A stretch of 64,000 nucleotides of DNA, taken from NCBI RefSeq assembly GCF_000688455.1, contig NZ_JIAL01000001.1:961001-1025000 (forward strand), read 5' to 3'. Every line of letters begins with the position of its first letter. Position 1 is the first letter of the stretch. Positions 46,510 through 55,398 of the stretch are shown here, piece after piece. The notes below the pieces were generated by a model. The model searched no databases. It saw only the letters and a list, made by a program, of their open reading frames with translations, and was not told the origin of the DNA. The position numbers and the translations under genes are program-made. Origin of the DNA: Pseudacidobacterium ailaaui (GTDB taxonomy: Bacteria > Acidobacteriota > Terriglobia > Terriglobales > Acidobacteriaceae).

Positions 46510-48763
46510 GACCTTTACTCCGATATCCGTAGTATTCGTAGAAGTCAGACGAACCTTCCGGGACAGCATTCAGCACGGCCCCCATCACCATACCGGCCGG
46601 AGCATGGCGCAGCAGCGTGTCCCAGCCGCGCTTGAGTGCTCGTCTCTCCGTAAGGCCATGTCGGCAAAGAAGCAGCACAGCATCACAGTGCCGGAGCAGG
46701 ACCGCAGCATCAGCCACTGGCAGTAGCGGAGGACCATCCAATACCACGAAGTCGTACTCATTTCTCCAACGCTGCACCAGATTCTGCATTCTGCGCGAAC
46801 CAAGTAATTCTGCCGGGAAGGGAGGTGCCGGCCCGCCGAGCAGAACATCCAGATTCGGCATCTCCGGCAGTGGTTCCGGCGCCGGAGAGATCCCTTCATT
46901 GGACAGGGCCGCACTAAGGGCCGATCGAGACTGGACGCCGGTGCGCCCAGAAAGGACCGGACGGCGCAGATCACACTCTGCCAGCAACACCCGCGCGCCC
47001 TGCTGGGCCAGCACAGAAGCCAGCTCCAAAGAAACGGTGCTCTTGCCCTCACCCGCGCCTGGACTGGTGACCAGCAGGACCTGCGGCGGGTTGCTGCTTC
47101 TTGAAAGCATCAATGTGGTACGAAGCATCCGCAGGGATTCGGCGAAGGGAGCGTCTGTATAGCGGATGGTCATGATCTGGTCTGAGGCCCGGGCCTTCGT
47201 CATGGCTGGTCCGCAGCCCGGTACAGGTACCAGCCCCAGCACCGGCCCGCCCGTCATCTTCTCCACACTTTCCAAGGAACGGATGGTATGGTCCGCGGCG
47301 TGTTCCACAAAGGCGGCCGCAGAGCCAGAGAACAGACCCATGACGAGGGCCGCAGCAAAACAGAGCAGGACATTGGGGCTCTTCGGATGTGCGGGCGACG
47401 GAACTCGTGCAGGATTCACCACGGTAATGTTGGTGGACCGCAGACCTTCAAGCACGCCGGCCTCTTTCAGCTTGGCCAGAAGGTTCTCATAAACCTGACG
47501 ACTCCCTTCTGCCTCCTGCTTTGCCAGGGCAAAGGCCACGGCCTTGTTGTTCAGATCGCCGGCCAGTCTCTTCTGTTTTTCAAAGGCAGTGTGTGCATCA
47601 ACTTCTGCGCGCCGGGCAATCTCATAATCCGTGCGTGCCCGCTCTCCGATGCGGTGGACTTCCTCCTGGATGGCCTTCTGTATGCTGTTCCATTCGGCCT
47701 GTAGTTCAGCAATGCGCGGATAGTTCTGCCCATACCGTACCCGGTCCTGGTCCAGCTCTGCCCTGACTGTGGCCTCCTGACTGCGCAGGCTCTGGAGCAG
47801 ACCAAGAGAATTGGCCATGGAGGGAATGCTGCCTGCGGCGGCGTTTCCGCCAAGACCGGAAATCAGCTCCGGGTCTCCGCTGCTGGCAGCGCGGTAGATG
47901 GATTCTTTCAGGATGCGGTTGGACTCTGCCTCGGCCCATGCCTGGTTCAGAGCTTCCAGTCTCGCCAGAACAATGTTGTGCGATTCGTCCTCGCCATACA
48001 CGCCGGTATCGCGCTCCAGCATCAGCGCTTTGGCCTGGAGACGCTCCGTTTGTCCACGGAGATCGTCCAGCTGCGCTGACAGCCATTGAGAGGCCTGCGA
48101 GGTAGCCGCAAAACGGGACTGATACGAATATTCCATCAAAGCCGCGATGAGGTGGTTGACCACGGCGGCCGCCAGCTTCGGGTCCGGGCTGGAATAACGC
48201 ACCTCAATCAGACGGGTCCCCGTGATGGGCTCAACCTTCAAATGCGAGGCGAATCTCTTGAGGGCCGCATATCTGCGGTCCGGCGCCTGGTCCAGCCCCA
48301 CCGTGAGAGGCTCCAGCGGCTTCTTCCAGAAAAACAGCCAGGAGGGAAGGCCCCACTGATCTTTTTTCGGGGGAAAGAAGTCCTGCGTCGTCTCCAGATG
48401 AAGCTCTCGGATGACCTGCAAGGCCAGCGAGTCAGACTGGAGGATCCTGGCCTCAGTCTGCAGGGTCACATTGTAGTCAAGCGCATCGGAGGTCGGTGCG
48501 TCCGCTCCACCCAGCACGCTTTCGTCCAAACCAAAAGATCCCAGGGTCTCTTTCTGGACCTGGATCTGCCCAATGGCCTGATAGCGGCGCGTGGCCAGCG
48601 CACAGTAGAGGGCCGCGGCAAGCATACAGGCACCAAAGACAACAAAAAATGTCCTGCGCCTCTGCTTCAGAATGGCAAACATCTGCGCAGGAGAAGCCTC
48701 CTCATCCCGTAGGGCGCGCAGGTCCACTCCTGGCAGGGCGCTCATTGGTGTTGTCTCAGGCAT
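46499..48763 (-). CDS. Fused Wzz chain-length protein and BY-type tyrosine kinase
   Basis: 754 residues. The N part has two membrane helices around a Wzz periplasmic domain with long coiled coils (about residues 210-420) and a GNVR-type end (NPARVPSPAHPKSPNVLL). The C part is a bacterial tyrosine kinase: Walker A SPGAGEGKS (near 567), Walker A' AECDLRRP, Walker B FVVLDGPPLL, and a terminal tyrosine cluster DFYEYYGYRSKG. Cycles of autophosphorylation of this cluster normally control EPS chain length. No PHP or low-molecular-weight phosphatase gene is seen in the window. Confidence 0.93.
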   Translation of the reverse strand: MPETTPMSALPGVDLRALRDEEASPAQMFAILKQRRRTFFVVFGACMLAAALYCALATRRYQAIGQIQVQKETLGSFGLDESVLGGADAPTSDALDYNVTLQTEARILQSDSLALQVIRELHLETTQDFFPPKKDQWGLPSWLFFWKKPLEPLTVGLDQAPDRRYAALKRFASHLKVEPITGTRLIEVRYSSPDPKLAAAVVNHLIAALMEYSYQSRFAATSQASQWLSAQLDDLRGQTERLQAKALMLERDTGVYGEDESHNIVLARLEALNQAWAEAESNRILKESIYRAASSGDPELISGLGGNAAAGSIPSMANSLGLLQSLRSQEATVRAELDQDRVRYGQNYPRIAELQAEWNSIQKAIQEEVHRIGERARTDYEIARRAEVDAHTAFEKQKRLAGDLNNKAVAFALAKQEAEGSRQVYENLLAKLKEAGVLEGLRSTNITVVNPARVPSPAHPKSPNVLLCFAAALVMGLFSGSAAAFVEHAADHTIRSLESVEKMTGGPVLGLVPVPGCGPAMTKARASDQIMTIRYTDAPFAESLRMLRTTLMLSRSSNPPQVLLVTSPGAGEGKSTVSLELASVLAQQGARVLLAECDLRRPVLSGRTGVQSRSALSAALSNEGISPAPEPLPEMPNLDVLLGGPAPPFPAELLGSRRMQNLVQRWRNEYDFVVLDGPPLLPVADAAVLLRHCDAVLLLCRHGLTERRALKRGWDTLLRHAPAGMVMGAVLNAVPEGSSDFYEYYGYRSKGHGA

Positions 48764-49742
48764 TCCGCATCATCACAACAGAGCCATCAAAATCAAAGCT
48801 GAATTCCATCTCGTGCGCCCCGGCCTCTGCCAGAACGGTGCGGAGACGGTTTCTGTCCTGCGTGTGAAACAACAGGAACCCGCTGCCTCCTGCACCGACC
48901 AGCTTCCCGCCGGTCGCTCCTCCCTTGCTCAGCGCAACTTCGTACAGGGAGTCAATGCGACTACTGGTCATGCCCGGCGAACGCTTGCGCTTGCGCAGCC
49001 AGTGTTCATGCATCAACCTGCCGAACTGACCCACCTGCCCGGATTCAAGGACACTTCGGATCTCTTCTCCCAGCTGCCGGGCGAAGTGCAGGTCTTTGAG
49101 CATCTCCGGATCTCGCTGCTCAGAGCGCTTTTTCTGGTCGGCCAGCAGGCAGGAGGCGCAGCGCGTCTGCCCTACAAAGAAAAGCATGAGGGAATCGCGC
49201 AACTCCCGCAGCGTGGTCTCACTCAGATGCAGAGGAAAAACATGCACAGAATCGTCTGTGCGATATTCCTGGCACAGCAGTCCTCCATAAGCTGCAATGT
49301 ACTGGTCCTGCTTGCCTACCGGCTCCTGCAGCCGGTTCATCTCAATTTCGATGGCTTCTCGGGCCAGGTCTTCGGCAGTCACGCGCTTACGCTCATAGGC
49401 ATACAGCGCATGAAGAAGTCCGACGGTAAATGTCCCGGAAGAGCCTAGCCCGGTCCCGGCCGGAACATCCGCAATGCTGACGATCTCCAGTGGATAGGGC
49501 GTTTCATGCAGGGTCAGGGCTTCGCGAAAGAGCGGGTGCCGGATCTGCTCACAGCTCTGGACATGTTCCATTTCGGAATATTTGAGGAAGTATCCCGGAA
49601 GAAAACTCTTGTTGATGCTGATATAGACATACTTGTTAATGGCAGCAGAGATCACGAAGCCGCCAAACTCCCGGTAATACGAAGGAAGGTCCGTACCGCC
49701 GCCGCCAATGGAAATCCGCAGGGGTGTGCGTGTGAGAATCAT
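48756..49742 (-). CDS. hddA: D-glycero-alpha-D-manno-heptose 7-phosphate kinase
   Basis: 328 residues of the GHMP kinase family. It starts TRTPLRISIGGGGTDLPSYY, typical of HddA-type sugar kinases, with the phosphate loop VPAGTGLGSSGTFTVGLL and a C-terminal GGATGGKLVGAGGSGFLLF. The enzyme makes D-glycero-alpha-D-manno-heptose 1,7-bisphosphate. It overlaps the hddC gene by four bases and the Wzz gene by eight, which ties heptose production to EPS export. Confidence 0.88.
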   Translation of the reverse strand: MILTRTPLRISIGGGGTDLPSYYREFGGFVISAAINKYVYISINKSFLPGYFLKYSEMEHVQSCEQIRHPLFREALTLHETPYPLEIVSIADVPAGTGLGSSGTFTVGLLHALYAYERKRVTAEDLAREAIEIEMNRLQEPVGKQDQYIAAYGGLLCQEYRTDDSVHVFPLHLSETTLRELRDSLMLFFVGQTRCASCLLADQKKRSEQRDPEMLKDLHFARQLGEEIRSVLESGQVGQFGRLMHEHWLRKRKRSPGMTSSRIDSLYEVALSKGGATGGKLVGAGGSGFLLFHTQDRNRLRTVLAEAGAHEMEFSFDFDGSVVMMRNA

Positions 49743-50470
49743 CCCGCCACTCCTGGAGACAACAGATTCCGGGCCAGATACTCTTCTGTCATGCGCAGCC
49801 CCTCAAAGGAGCCGATTTCATAGAACCGTCCATCTACTTCATGCGCAGCCAGCAGTCCTTGTGCGGCCAGACGGCCCATGACCTCTTCCAGATCAAAACA
49901 GGCGCCCTCCGGCCAGGCCTGCAACACCTCGGCACGCAGAATGTTCAGACCATAATCGATGTACTGCATCCCGTCTGTCCGGCAGCTTTTGCTGTAGCGA
50001 ACGATCCTTCCCTCGCGGACCTCAACATTACTGGCATCCCATCTGCCTTCATTGCGGAAGATGGTCATCAGCGCCGGTTTTCCGGAATACAGAAAGTCGT
50101 TCCAAGCCGCAGCAAAGCCAGCCGTCAGATAGCTGTCCCCGTAAAGAACGAAAAACTCCTCCCCCAGTAAAGGGAGTGCGCGGCGCAAGGCCCCGCCCGT
50201 GCCCAGTGGAGCATCTCCGTCGTGAGAATAGAAAATCCTGCAACCGAAACGGGACCCATCGCCAGCAAAACTCCGGACCTGCTCTCCCTGATGGCCAATA
50301 CAGAGGACGACCTCGCGCACCCCATGCGCAGCCAGTAATCGTAGCTGGTGGGCAAGGAAAGGCTCTCCACAAACCGGAAGCAGTGACTTTGGAATAGATC
50401 GCGTCAGCGCTCCCAGGCGGGTGGCCAGTCCGCCGGCAAGAAGTGCGAGTCTGGGCAGCGCCTCAGGCAT
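49739..50470 (-). CDS. hddC: Sugar-1-phosphate nucleotidyltransferase (HddC-like, heptose)
   Basis: 243 residues. The nucleotidyltransferase signature is LALLAGGLATRLGALTRSIPKSLLPV, and VLYGDSYLT is the metal-binding Asp region. Beside hddA and with gmhA/gmhB nearby it most likely makes GDP-D-glycero-alpha-D-manno-heptose from the 1-phosphate. The sequence alone would equally fit a mannose-1-phosphate or glucose-1-phosphate transferase; the assignment rests on context. It overlaps the epimerase gene by eight bases. Confidence 0.82.
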   Translation of the reverse strand: MPEALPRLALLAGGLATRLGALTRSIPKSLLPVCGEPFLAHQLRLLAAHGVREVVLCIGHQGEQVRSFAGDGSRFGCRIFYSHDGDAPLGTGGALRRALPLLGEEFFVLYGDSYLTAGFAAAWNDFLYSGKPALMTIFRNEGRWDASNVEVREGRIVRYSKSCRTDGMQYIDYGLNILRAEVLQAWPEGACFDLEEVMGRLAAQGLLAAHEVDGRFYEIGSFEGLRMTEEYLARNLLSPGVAG

Positions 50471-51458
50471 AGCACAGCCTTTCTTCCTTCAGGATTTCCA
50501 GGAGCGAACGCTGCATGGCTTCATAGCTGGTAAATCGAGGACTCCATCCGAGCCGCTGGATTTTCTCTGTGTTTAAACGCACAACCGGCACATCGCCCTT
50601 CCAGCCCCGGTCTCCGCCTGAATACTCAAACTCGGGCATGGCATCCAGCTTGAGGCATTGCACAGCAAGATGAGCAATTTCCGTTACGGTGATGGCATCC
50701 TGTGTAGCGACATTGAAGACAGAGAAGGCCTCATGGCAGCGCTCTTCCACACACAGAACGGCGTCCACAACATCAGAAACATGGATGTAATGCTTGCTTT
50801 GCCTTCCATTGCCAAGGATGCGCAGCAGACGCGGATTTTCCCTCAGTTTGCGGACAAAGTCGAACCCCACGCCATGTGTCTGTCGCGCCCCCACAACATT
50901 GGCAAAGCGGAAAGCACGCGCAGTCATTCCAAACATAGAACAGTAAGCAGAGACCATGGCTTCCCCCGCCAGCTTGCTGGCGCCGTAAGTAGAGACAGGA
51001 AACCAGGGACCTTGCTCCTCACTCACGCTCCTGGGTCCCGTATCGCCATAGACACCGCTCCCGGATGCGTAGAGCAGGCGCGGCACTCCGGTGCGACGCA
51101 TCGCTTCCAGCACATTGCTGGTCAGTGCTGTGCCTTGGCGGAAATCGATCTCTGGATCGCTTGCGGCTCGGGCGATCTCAGGGTTGGATGCAAGATGCAG
51201 GACCACATCATGTCCTGCCATTTCGTGTGAAAGCAATGCCAGGTCCGCGGCCTCTCCCTGCACGAAGCGGAAGCGAGGGGACTCCAGATGATGGTGAAAG
51301 TGCCACTCCCGTCCAGAAGAAAGATTGTCGTAGACCGTGACTGCAGCCACGCTCTCATTGCTGAGTAGTGCGTCTGCAAAGTGGCTGCCAAGAAAGCCGG
51401 CCCCGCCCACAAGGAAATATTTTCTTCCGCCGCCGTTGTATGGGGGAGAAACAGACAT
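50463..51458 (-). CDS. NAD-dependent sugar epimerase/dehydratase (extended SDR)
   Basis: 331 residues. The NAD site is FLVGGAGFLGSHFADALL, and the catalytic pair is YGASK with an upstream Ser-rich strand (LLYASGSGVYGDT). It resembles GalE/RfbB-type nucleotide-sugar enzymes; in this operon it could act on a GDP-heptose or another precursor. It is the first gene of the minus-strand operon, so the promoter for eight genes should lie in 51459-51724. Confidence 0.87.
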   Translation of the reverse strand: MSVSPPYNGGGRKYFLVGGAGFLGSHFADALLSNESVAAVTVYDNLSSGREWHFHHHLESPRFRFVQGEAADLALLSHEMAGHDVVLHLASNPEIARAASDPEIDFRQGTALTSNVLEAMRRTGVPRLLYASGSGVYGDTGPRSVSEEQGPWFPVSTYGASKLAGEAMVSAYCSMFGMTARAFRFANVVGARQTHGVGFDFVRKLRENPRLLRILGNGRQSKHYIHVSDVVDAVLCVEERCHEAFSVFNVATQDAITVTEIAHLAVQCLKLDAMPEFEYSGGDRGWKGDVPVVRLNTEKIQRLGWSPRFTSYEAMQRSLLEILKEERLCYA

Positions 51459-51580
51459 AGGCGAAATTCCTCAAGCGCAGACAAGCTGCGCCAAGTTTGT
51501 AGCTTGTTAGTAAAAGCAACTTAGCAGAGATAACTTCGACGAAAAACATTACGTAAGTTTGCCCGCGCAGAGTGATTTGC

Positions 51581-51609
51581 TTGACTAGCAATGGGGCCAC
51601 CGCGATATA
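51581..51609 (+). promoter_or_regulatory. Possible promoter of the GT2-WecG-transaldolase unit
   Basis: TTGACT (51581-51586) is followed after 17 bases by GATATA (51604-51609), or after 19 by TATATA. It lies in the A/T-rich 266-base gap between divergent EPS units. The gap also has an 8-bp palindrome TTACGTAA at 51549-51556. I see no gene in the gap. Confidence 0.4.
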
Positions 51610-51724
51610 TAACAGCTAACTTACGAGTTAAATTTATCTTTTTTACTTTGTTGCCTTTTCTGGCCTTGGCCCCGTCTGTGTTGTTTTTCAACCGACATGC
51701 CTGCGCGCAGAAAGGCATTGAGGA

Positions 51725-52705
51725 GTGGCCGTGCAGGATTGCTCGATTACTGTTGGTCTGCCTGTCTGCAATGCGATGCCTTATCTGCCCGAGGCGGTCG
51801 AAAGCCTGCTCTCGCAGACAGCAACCAACTTCCGGATTCTTGCCATCGTTGACGGCGGCAGGGACGAAAGCCTCGAATATCTTCTCTCAGTCCGCGATCC
51901 CCGTCTTCGGGTCATTCCGCAGGTCCACTGCGGTCTGGCTTATACGCTCAACCGGATGCTGCGCGAGGCGGAAACACCATGGCTGGTGCGGCAGGATGCC
52001 GATGACGTATCTCACCCTACGCGCCTGGCGCGCCTGCTCGATGCCATCGCAGAGCATCCGGACGCGGGCATGTTTTATTCGCTGGCCGAGTATTATCCCC
52101 CGGACCATAGTCTGGGCCACTTTCGCTGCACGCGCGGCACACCGCAGCAGCTCCGCCAGATTGTGCAGTCTGGCTACCTGCTTTCCATCTGCCATCCTTC
52201 TGTGGCCCTGAATGTTCAGAAGACGCTGGCCCTGGGGGGATATCGAAATCTGCTTCACGCTGAAGACGCAGACCTGTGGTGGCGGATGGCCTTGCAATAT
52301 GAGATTTACCTGGTCCCGGAAGTATTGGTCGGGTTCCGGCACAACACGAGCAGCATCAGCTCACAACATTCCTATACACAGGAACTGCACGGTCTCTACA
52401 TTCAATATCTGCTTGTCTCTCACTTAATCGGAAAGACCCCGCAGCCGCTCAGCCAGATTGCGCCACTGTTGCAGGCCCAAATCTCAGACAGACGGTTTGC
52501 TGCCAAGCAGCACCTTCGCCACCTGAACATGCACCTGGCGGCAAATCGCTACCTTCGGGCGGTGGCGAGCCTGGGCCGGTCATTTCTTTCCTCACCCGGA
52601 TATCTTCTCCAGCGCATTCGGGAAGAGTTGCTGCCCTTGGGAAAGATTGCAAACGGCATTTCACCCGATGTTTTCTACCGCAGCATGGAGCTCTTTTGGC
52701 CATGA
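51725..52705 (+). CDS. GT2-family glycosyltransferase
   Basis: 326 residues from a GTG at 51725; a second GTG at 51731 has the better-placed GAGGAG. The GT-A fold starts SITVGLPVCNAMPYLPEAVESLLSQ and holds LVRQDADDVSHPTRLARL, the Asp-rich metal/nucleotide site. It should add a sugar to the lipid-linked repeat unit. It is the first of three coupled plus-strand genes. Confidence 0.88.
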   Translation: MAVQDCSITVGLPVCNAMPYLPEAVESLLSQTATNFRILAIVDGGRDESLEYLLSVRDPRLRVIPQVHCGLAYTLNRMLREAETPWLVRQDADDVSHPTRLARLLDAIAEHPDAGMFYSLAEYYPPDHSLGHFRCTRGTPQQLRQIVQSGYLLSICHPSVALNVQKTLALGGYRNLLHAEDADLWWRMALQYEIYLVPEVLVGFRHNTSSISSQHSYTQELHGLYIQYLLVSHLIGKTPQPLSQIAPLLQAQISDRRFAAKQHLRHLNMHLAANRYLRAVASLGRSFLSSPGYLLQRIREELLPLGKIANGISPDVFYRSMELFWP

Positions 52706-53508
52706 AAAGCAGCCCACGCTTCACCATCGCAGGTGTCCCTGTAGACCATACCACGCTGCGAGAAGCAGCAGCCATGGTCCTGGGCAGGCTCCTTGCGCCA
52801 CGCGGTCCGCAGCCTATGCTCATCATGGGGCCCAATGCTCACCTGATGACTCTGGCCCAAAAACATGCCCGTTTTGCAGAAGCTTTGCGCGCTTCCGACC
52901 TGAATGTCCCCGATGGTATGTCCGTGGTCCTGGCGTCACGCATCCTCGGTCATTCCCTGCCGGAGCGAGTGACAGGAGGCGATCTGATGGAAGAGCTTTG
53001 CAGACAAGCCGCCCTGCATGGCCTCAGTATTTTTTTGCTCGGCGGTCTGCCCATGGCTGCGCGCCTGGCGGCCCGGAAGCTGCAACGCAAATATCCCGGA
53101 CTGAAGGTCGCCGGCACATATTGTCCGCCGATGGGCTTTGAATCCTGCAGGGAAGAAAATTCACGGATCCAGGACCTGATTGCCGCGGCCCGGCCCGATC
53201 TGCTCTTCGTGGCCTTTGGCGCTCCGAAGCAGGAGCTATGGATGCATGAGATCTGCCGGTCGCTGCCCGTAGGTGCAGTCCTGTCAGTGGGTGCGGCGTT
53301 GGACACACAGGCAGGATTACGCCGCCGCGCTCCCAGATGGACGCACCGGACAGGCCTGGAGTGGTTTTACCGCCTCCTGCTTGAACCGCGCCGCCTCTGG
53401 CGCCGCTATCTCCTCGGAAACCCCTATTTTCTCTATCTCGTTCTCAGGCAGAGGTTCTTCCCGAAAGACTTCTGCCAGTTGCTCCCGGAGTTGCACACAA
53501 AATCATGA
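52702..53508 (+). CDS. WecG/TagA/CpsF-family glycosyltransferase
   Basis: 268 residues from the ATG at 52702, which overlaps the GT2 stop (ATGA). Family motifs: LNVPDGMSVVLASRILGH, RVTGGDLMEELC, FLLGGLPMAARLAARKL and LLFVAFGAPKQELWMHE. These GT26 enzymes transfer N-acetylmannosaminuronate, N-acetylmannosamine or similar sugars from UDP donors to undecaprenyl-linked acceptors. The donor in this locus is unknown. Confidence 0.9.
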   Translation: MKSSPRFTIAGVPVDHTTLREAAAMVLGRLLAPRGPQPMLIMGPNAHLMTLAQKHARFAEALRASDLNVPDGMSVVLASRILGHSLPERVTGGDLMEELCRQAALHGLSIFLLGGLPMAARLAARKLQRKYPGLKVAGTYCPPMGFESCREENSRIQDLIAAARPDLLFVAFGAPKQELWMHEICRSLPVGAVLSVGAALDTQAGLRRRAPRWTHRTGLEWFYRLLLEPRRLWRRYLLGNPYFLYLVLRQRFFPKDFCQLLPELHTKS

Positions 53509-54251
53509 CCTCCCTCGAACATCTCAACATCAAATTGTTTTGCGATGCGGCCGATTTCAGCAGCCTGCTGGCATGGTCCGCGGACCCTCGCATCCAGGGC
53601 TTCACCACCAACCCTACACTGATGCGCAAGGCCCGCGTCCTGGACTACGAGGCCTTTGGCCGCGAACTGGTGCGGGTCATCCCTGACCGTCCCATCTCCT
53701 TTGAGGTTCTGGCCGATGATCCGGAGACCATCGAAGAGCAGGCCCTGGCCATCGCAGGCTGGGGACCGAACGTATATGTAAAAGTTCCGGTTACAAATAG
53801 CTGGGGTGCCTTTCTCGGACCGGTCCTGCAAAACCTCTCACGGGCCGGTGTGCAGCTGAACGTGACCGCCCTTCTTACGGTCAACCAGGTAGAACAGGTT
53901 GCGGCCTGCCTGCATCCCTCGACCCCGGCCATCATCTCTGTTTTTGCCGGCAGAATTGCAGACACCGGAGTAGACCCGGTCCCCATCATGCGCCAGGCTG
54001 CGCGCATTACCGCCTCCCTGCCGGATGCAGAGCTACTCTGGGCCAGCCCTCGTGAGCTGCTCAACATTTTTCAGGCCGAAGAGGCAGGCTGTGACATCAT
54101 CACGCTGCTCCCGGACATCCTCAGCAAGCTCGACCTGATTGGAAAAGACCTGGAAGCCTATTCGCTGGAGACGGTAAACATGTTTTACCGGGACGCATGC
54201 GCCGCAGCGTATCACATTGACACGCGCAAACCCGTGGGGCTGACGGCCTGA
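53505..54251 (+). CDS. Transaldolase/fructose-6-phosphate-aldolase-like protein
   Basis: 248 residues, the short transaldolase class. Key sequences: GFTTNPTLMRKA, the Schiff-base lysine in VYVKVPVTN, SVFAGRIADTG, and LLWASPRELLNI. True transaldolases interconvert sedoheptulose 7-phosphate plus glyceraldehyde 3-phosphate with fructose 6-phosphate plus erythrose 4-phosphate. Sedoheptulose 7-phosphate is the substrate of GmhA encoded close by, so a dedicated supply role is plausible. The ATG overlaps the previous stop (ATGA) and its 3' end overlaps the convergent gmhB end by 40 bases. Confidence 0.88.
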   Translation: MTSLEHLNIKLFCDAADFSSLLAWSADPRIQGFTTNPTLMRKARVLDYEAFGRELVRVIPDRPISFEVLADDPETIEEQALAIAGWGPNVYVKVPVTNSWGAFLGPVLQNLSRAGVQLNVTALLTVNQVEQVAACLHPSTPAIISVFAGRIADTGVDPVPIMRQAARITASLPDAELLWASPRELLNIFQAEEAGCDIITLLPDILSKLDLIGKDLEAYSLETVNMFYRDACAAAYHIDTRKPVGLTA

Positions 54252-54793
54252 TCCGCAACAATCCTTTGCACCGCGGCCCATAGGTCCGCAGCGACCAAAT
54301 CGGCCGTGGTCCCTGCGGAAGCGTGGCTGGACACAAAAACTGTCTTCACGCCTGCTGCAAGGCCGCAGTGCACGTCCGTAATGCGGTCGCCAATCATCCA
54401 GGATGCATCAAGCTGCACTCCCAGCCGATCGCGCGCCTGAAAAAGGAAATAAGGCGATGGTTTGCGGCAAAGACAAGGTCCGGTAAATTCCGGATGGTGA
54501 AAGCAATAATAAGCAGCATCCAGAAAGAGGGACTGCTCTCGCAGAAGCGCTTCCAATCTTGCGTGGATCGCATCCAGCGTCTGCATGGTTGCCTTGCCCT
54601 TGGCCGCATTCGGCTGGTTAGAGACCAGCACCAGCAGGTAACCCGCATCGCGCAACAGCTTCAGCGCCGGGACAACTCCAGGCAGCAACTCCATCCGTTC
54701 CGGTGCAAGAGGCGATTCATAGGCTTGCGTCTTCGGGTTCCAGACATTGCGGTTGAGCGTGCCGTCGCGGTCAAGAAAAACGGCGCGCTTCAT
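54212..54793 (-). CDS. gmhB: Heptose 1,7-bisphosphate 7-phosphatase (GmhB)
   Basis: 193 residues from the ATG at 54793, which overlaps the gmhA stop (ATGA). It is an HAD phosphatase: AVFLDRDGTLNRN holds the nucleophile and acid Asp, VSNQP is motif II, zinc-loop cysteine/histidine residues occur in CFHHPEFTGPCLCRKP, and WMIGDRITDVHCG is motif IV. It removes the 7-phosphate from heptose bisphosphate. Its last 40 bases overlap the transaldolase gene on the other strand. Confidence 0.92.
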   Translation of the reverse strand: MKRAVFLDRDGTLNRNVWNPKTQAYESPLAPERMELLPGVVPALKLLRDAGYLLVLVSNQPNAAKGKATMQTLDAIHARLEALLREQSLFLDAAYYCFHHPEFTGPCLCRKPSPYFLFQARDRLGVQLDASWMIGDRITDVHCGLAAGVKTVFVSSHASAGTTADLVAADLWAAVQRIVADQAVSPTGLRVSM

Positions 54794-55398
54794 GCCACCA
54801 CCATTTCTGATTCCCACTTCATTTCATTTGCTTTTAAGCGGGGATGGGAAACGATCAGGTGCCATACCACCGCCTGAAATGCCTCCACCAGCGGCGTCAC
54901 GGTGTCCTCGGAAACTGTGGGAATGACAATGCAGGCATCCGCAGCCTGCGCCGTATGTCCGCCATCGCGCCCAACCACGCCGAGAATACGCGCGCCTACC
55001 CGCTGCGCCAGCTCCAGGCTGCGCACAAGGTTCATGCTGATGTTCCGCTCGCGGCTTCCACCCCCAACTGAAAACACAAACACCGCATCCCGAGCATGGA
55101 TTCTGCTGCCGCGCAGCCAGTTGGCATAGCAGCTCTCCCACCCGTCATCGTTGATGCGTGCGGTCAACTCGGAGACGTTGTCGCTGGGCGCATAGCACTC
55201 TATCCCGGCAATCTTACGGAAGTCGTTCACCGCATGGCTGGCGTGTCCCGCGCCCCCTCCCACTCCGAGGAAGAACACGCGCCCGCCGTTTTCGCGCACC
55301 TCTGCCAAATGGGAAACCATCTCTTCGACCTTCTCTCTGTCCAGAAGCCGCGTGATGGTCTGCACTTCATCCAGAAAACGCTCGGTGTAGTTCGTCAT
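54790..55398 (-). CDS. gmhA: Sedoheptulose 7-phosphate isomerase-like SIS protein (GmhA)
   Basis: 202 residues from the ATG at 55398 (MTNYTERFLDEVQTITRLL); the longer open frame lies inside the upstream gene. The SIS fold shows GRVFFLGVGGGAGHASHAVNDFRK and FVFSVGGGSRERNISMNLV. GmhA converts sedoheptulose 7-phosphate to D-glycero-D-manno-heptose 7-phosphate, the first heptose step. It diverges from E. coli GmhA in the metal-binding region, as HddA-linked homologues do, so the role is partly from context. It overlaps the upstream GT2 gene by 32 bases. Confidence 0.86.
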   Translation of the reverse strand: MTNYTERFLDEVQTITRLLDREKVEEMVSHLAEVRENGGRVFFLGVGGGAGHASHAVNDFRKIAGIECYAPSDNVSELTARINDDGWESCYANWLRGSRIHARDAVFVFSVGGGSRERNISMNLVRSLELAQRVGARILGVVGRDGGHTAQAADACIVIPTVSEDTVTPLVEAFQAVVWHLIVSHPRLKANEMKWESEMVVA

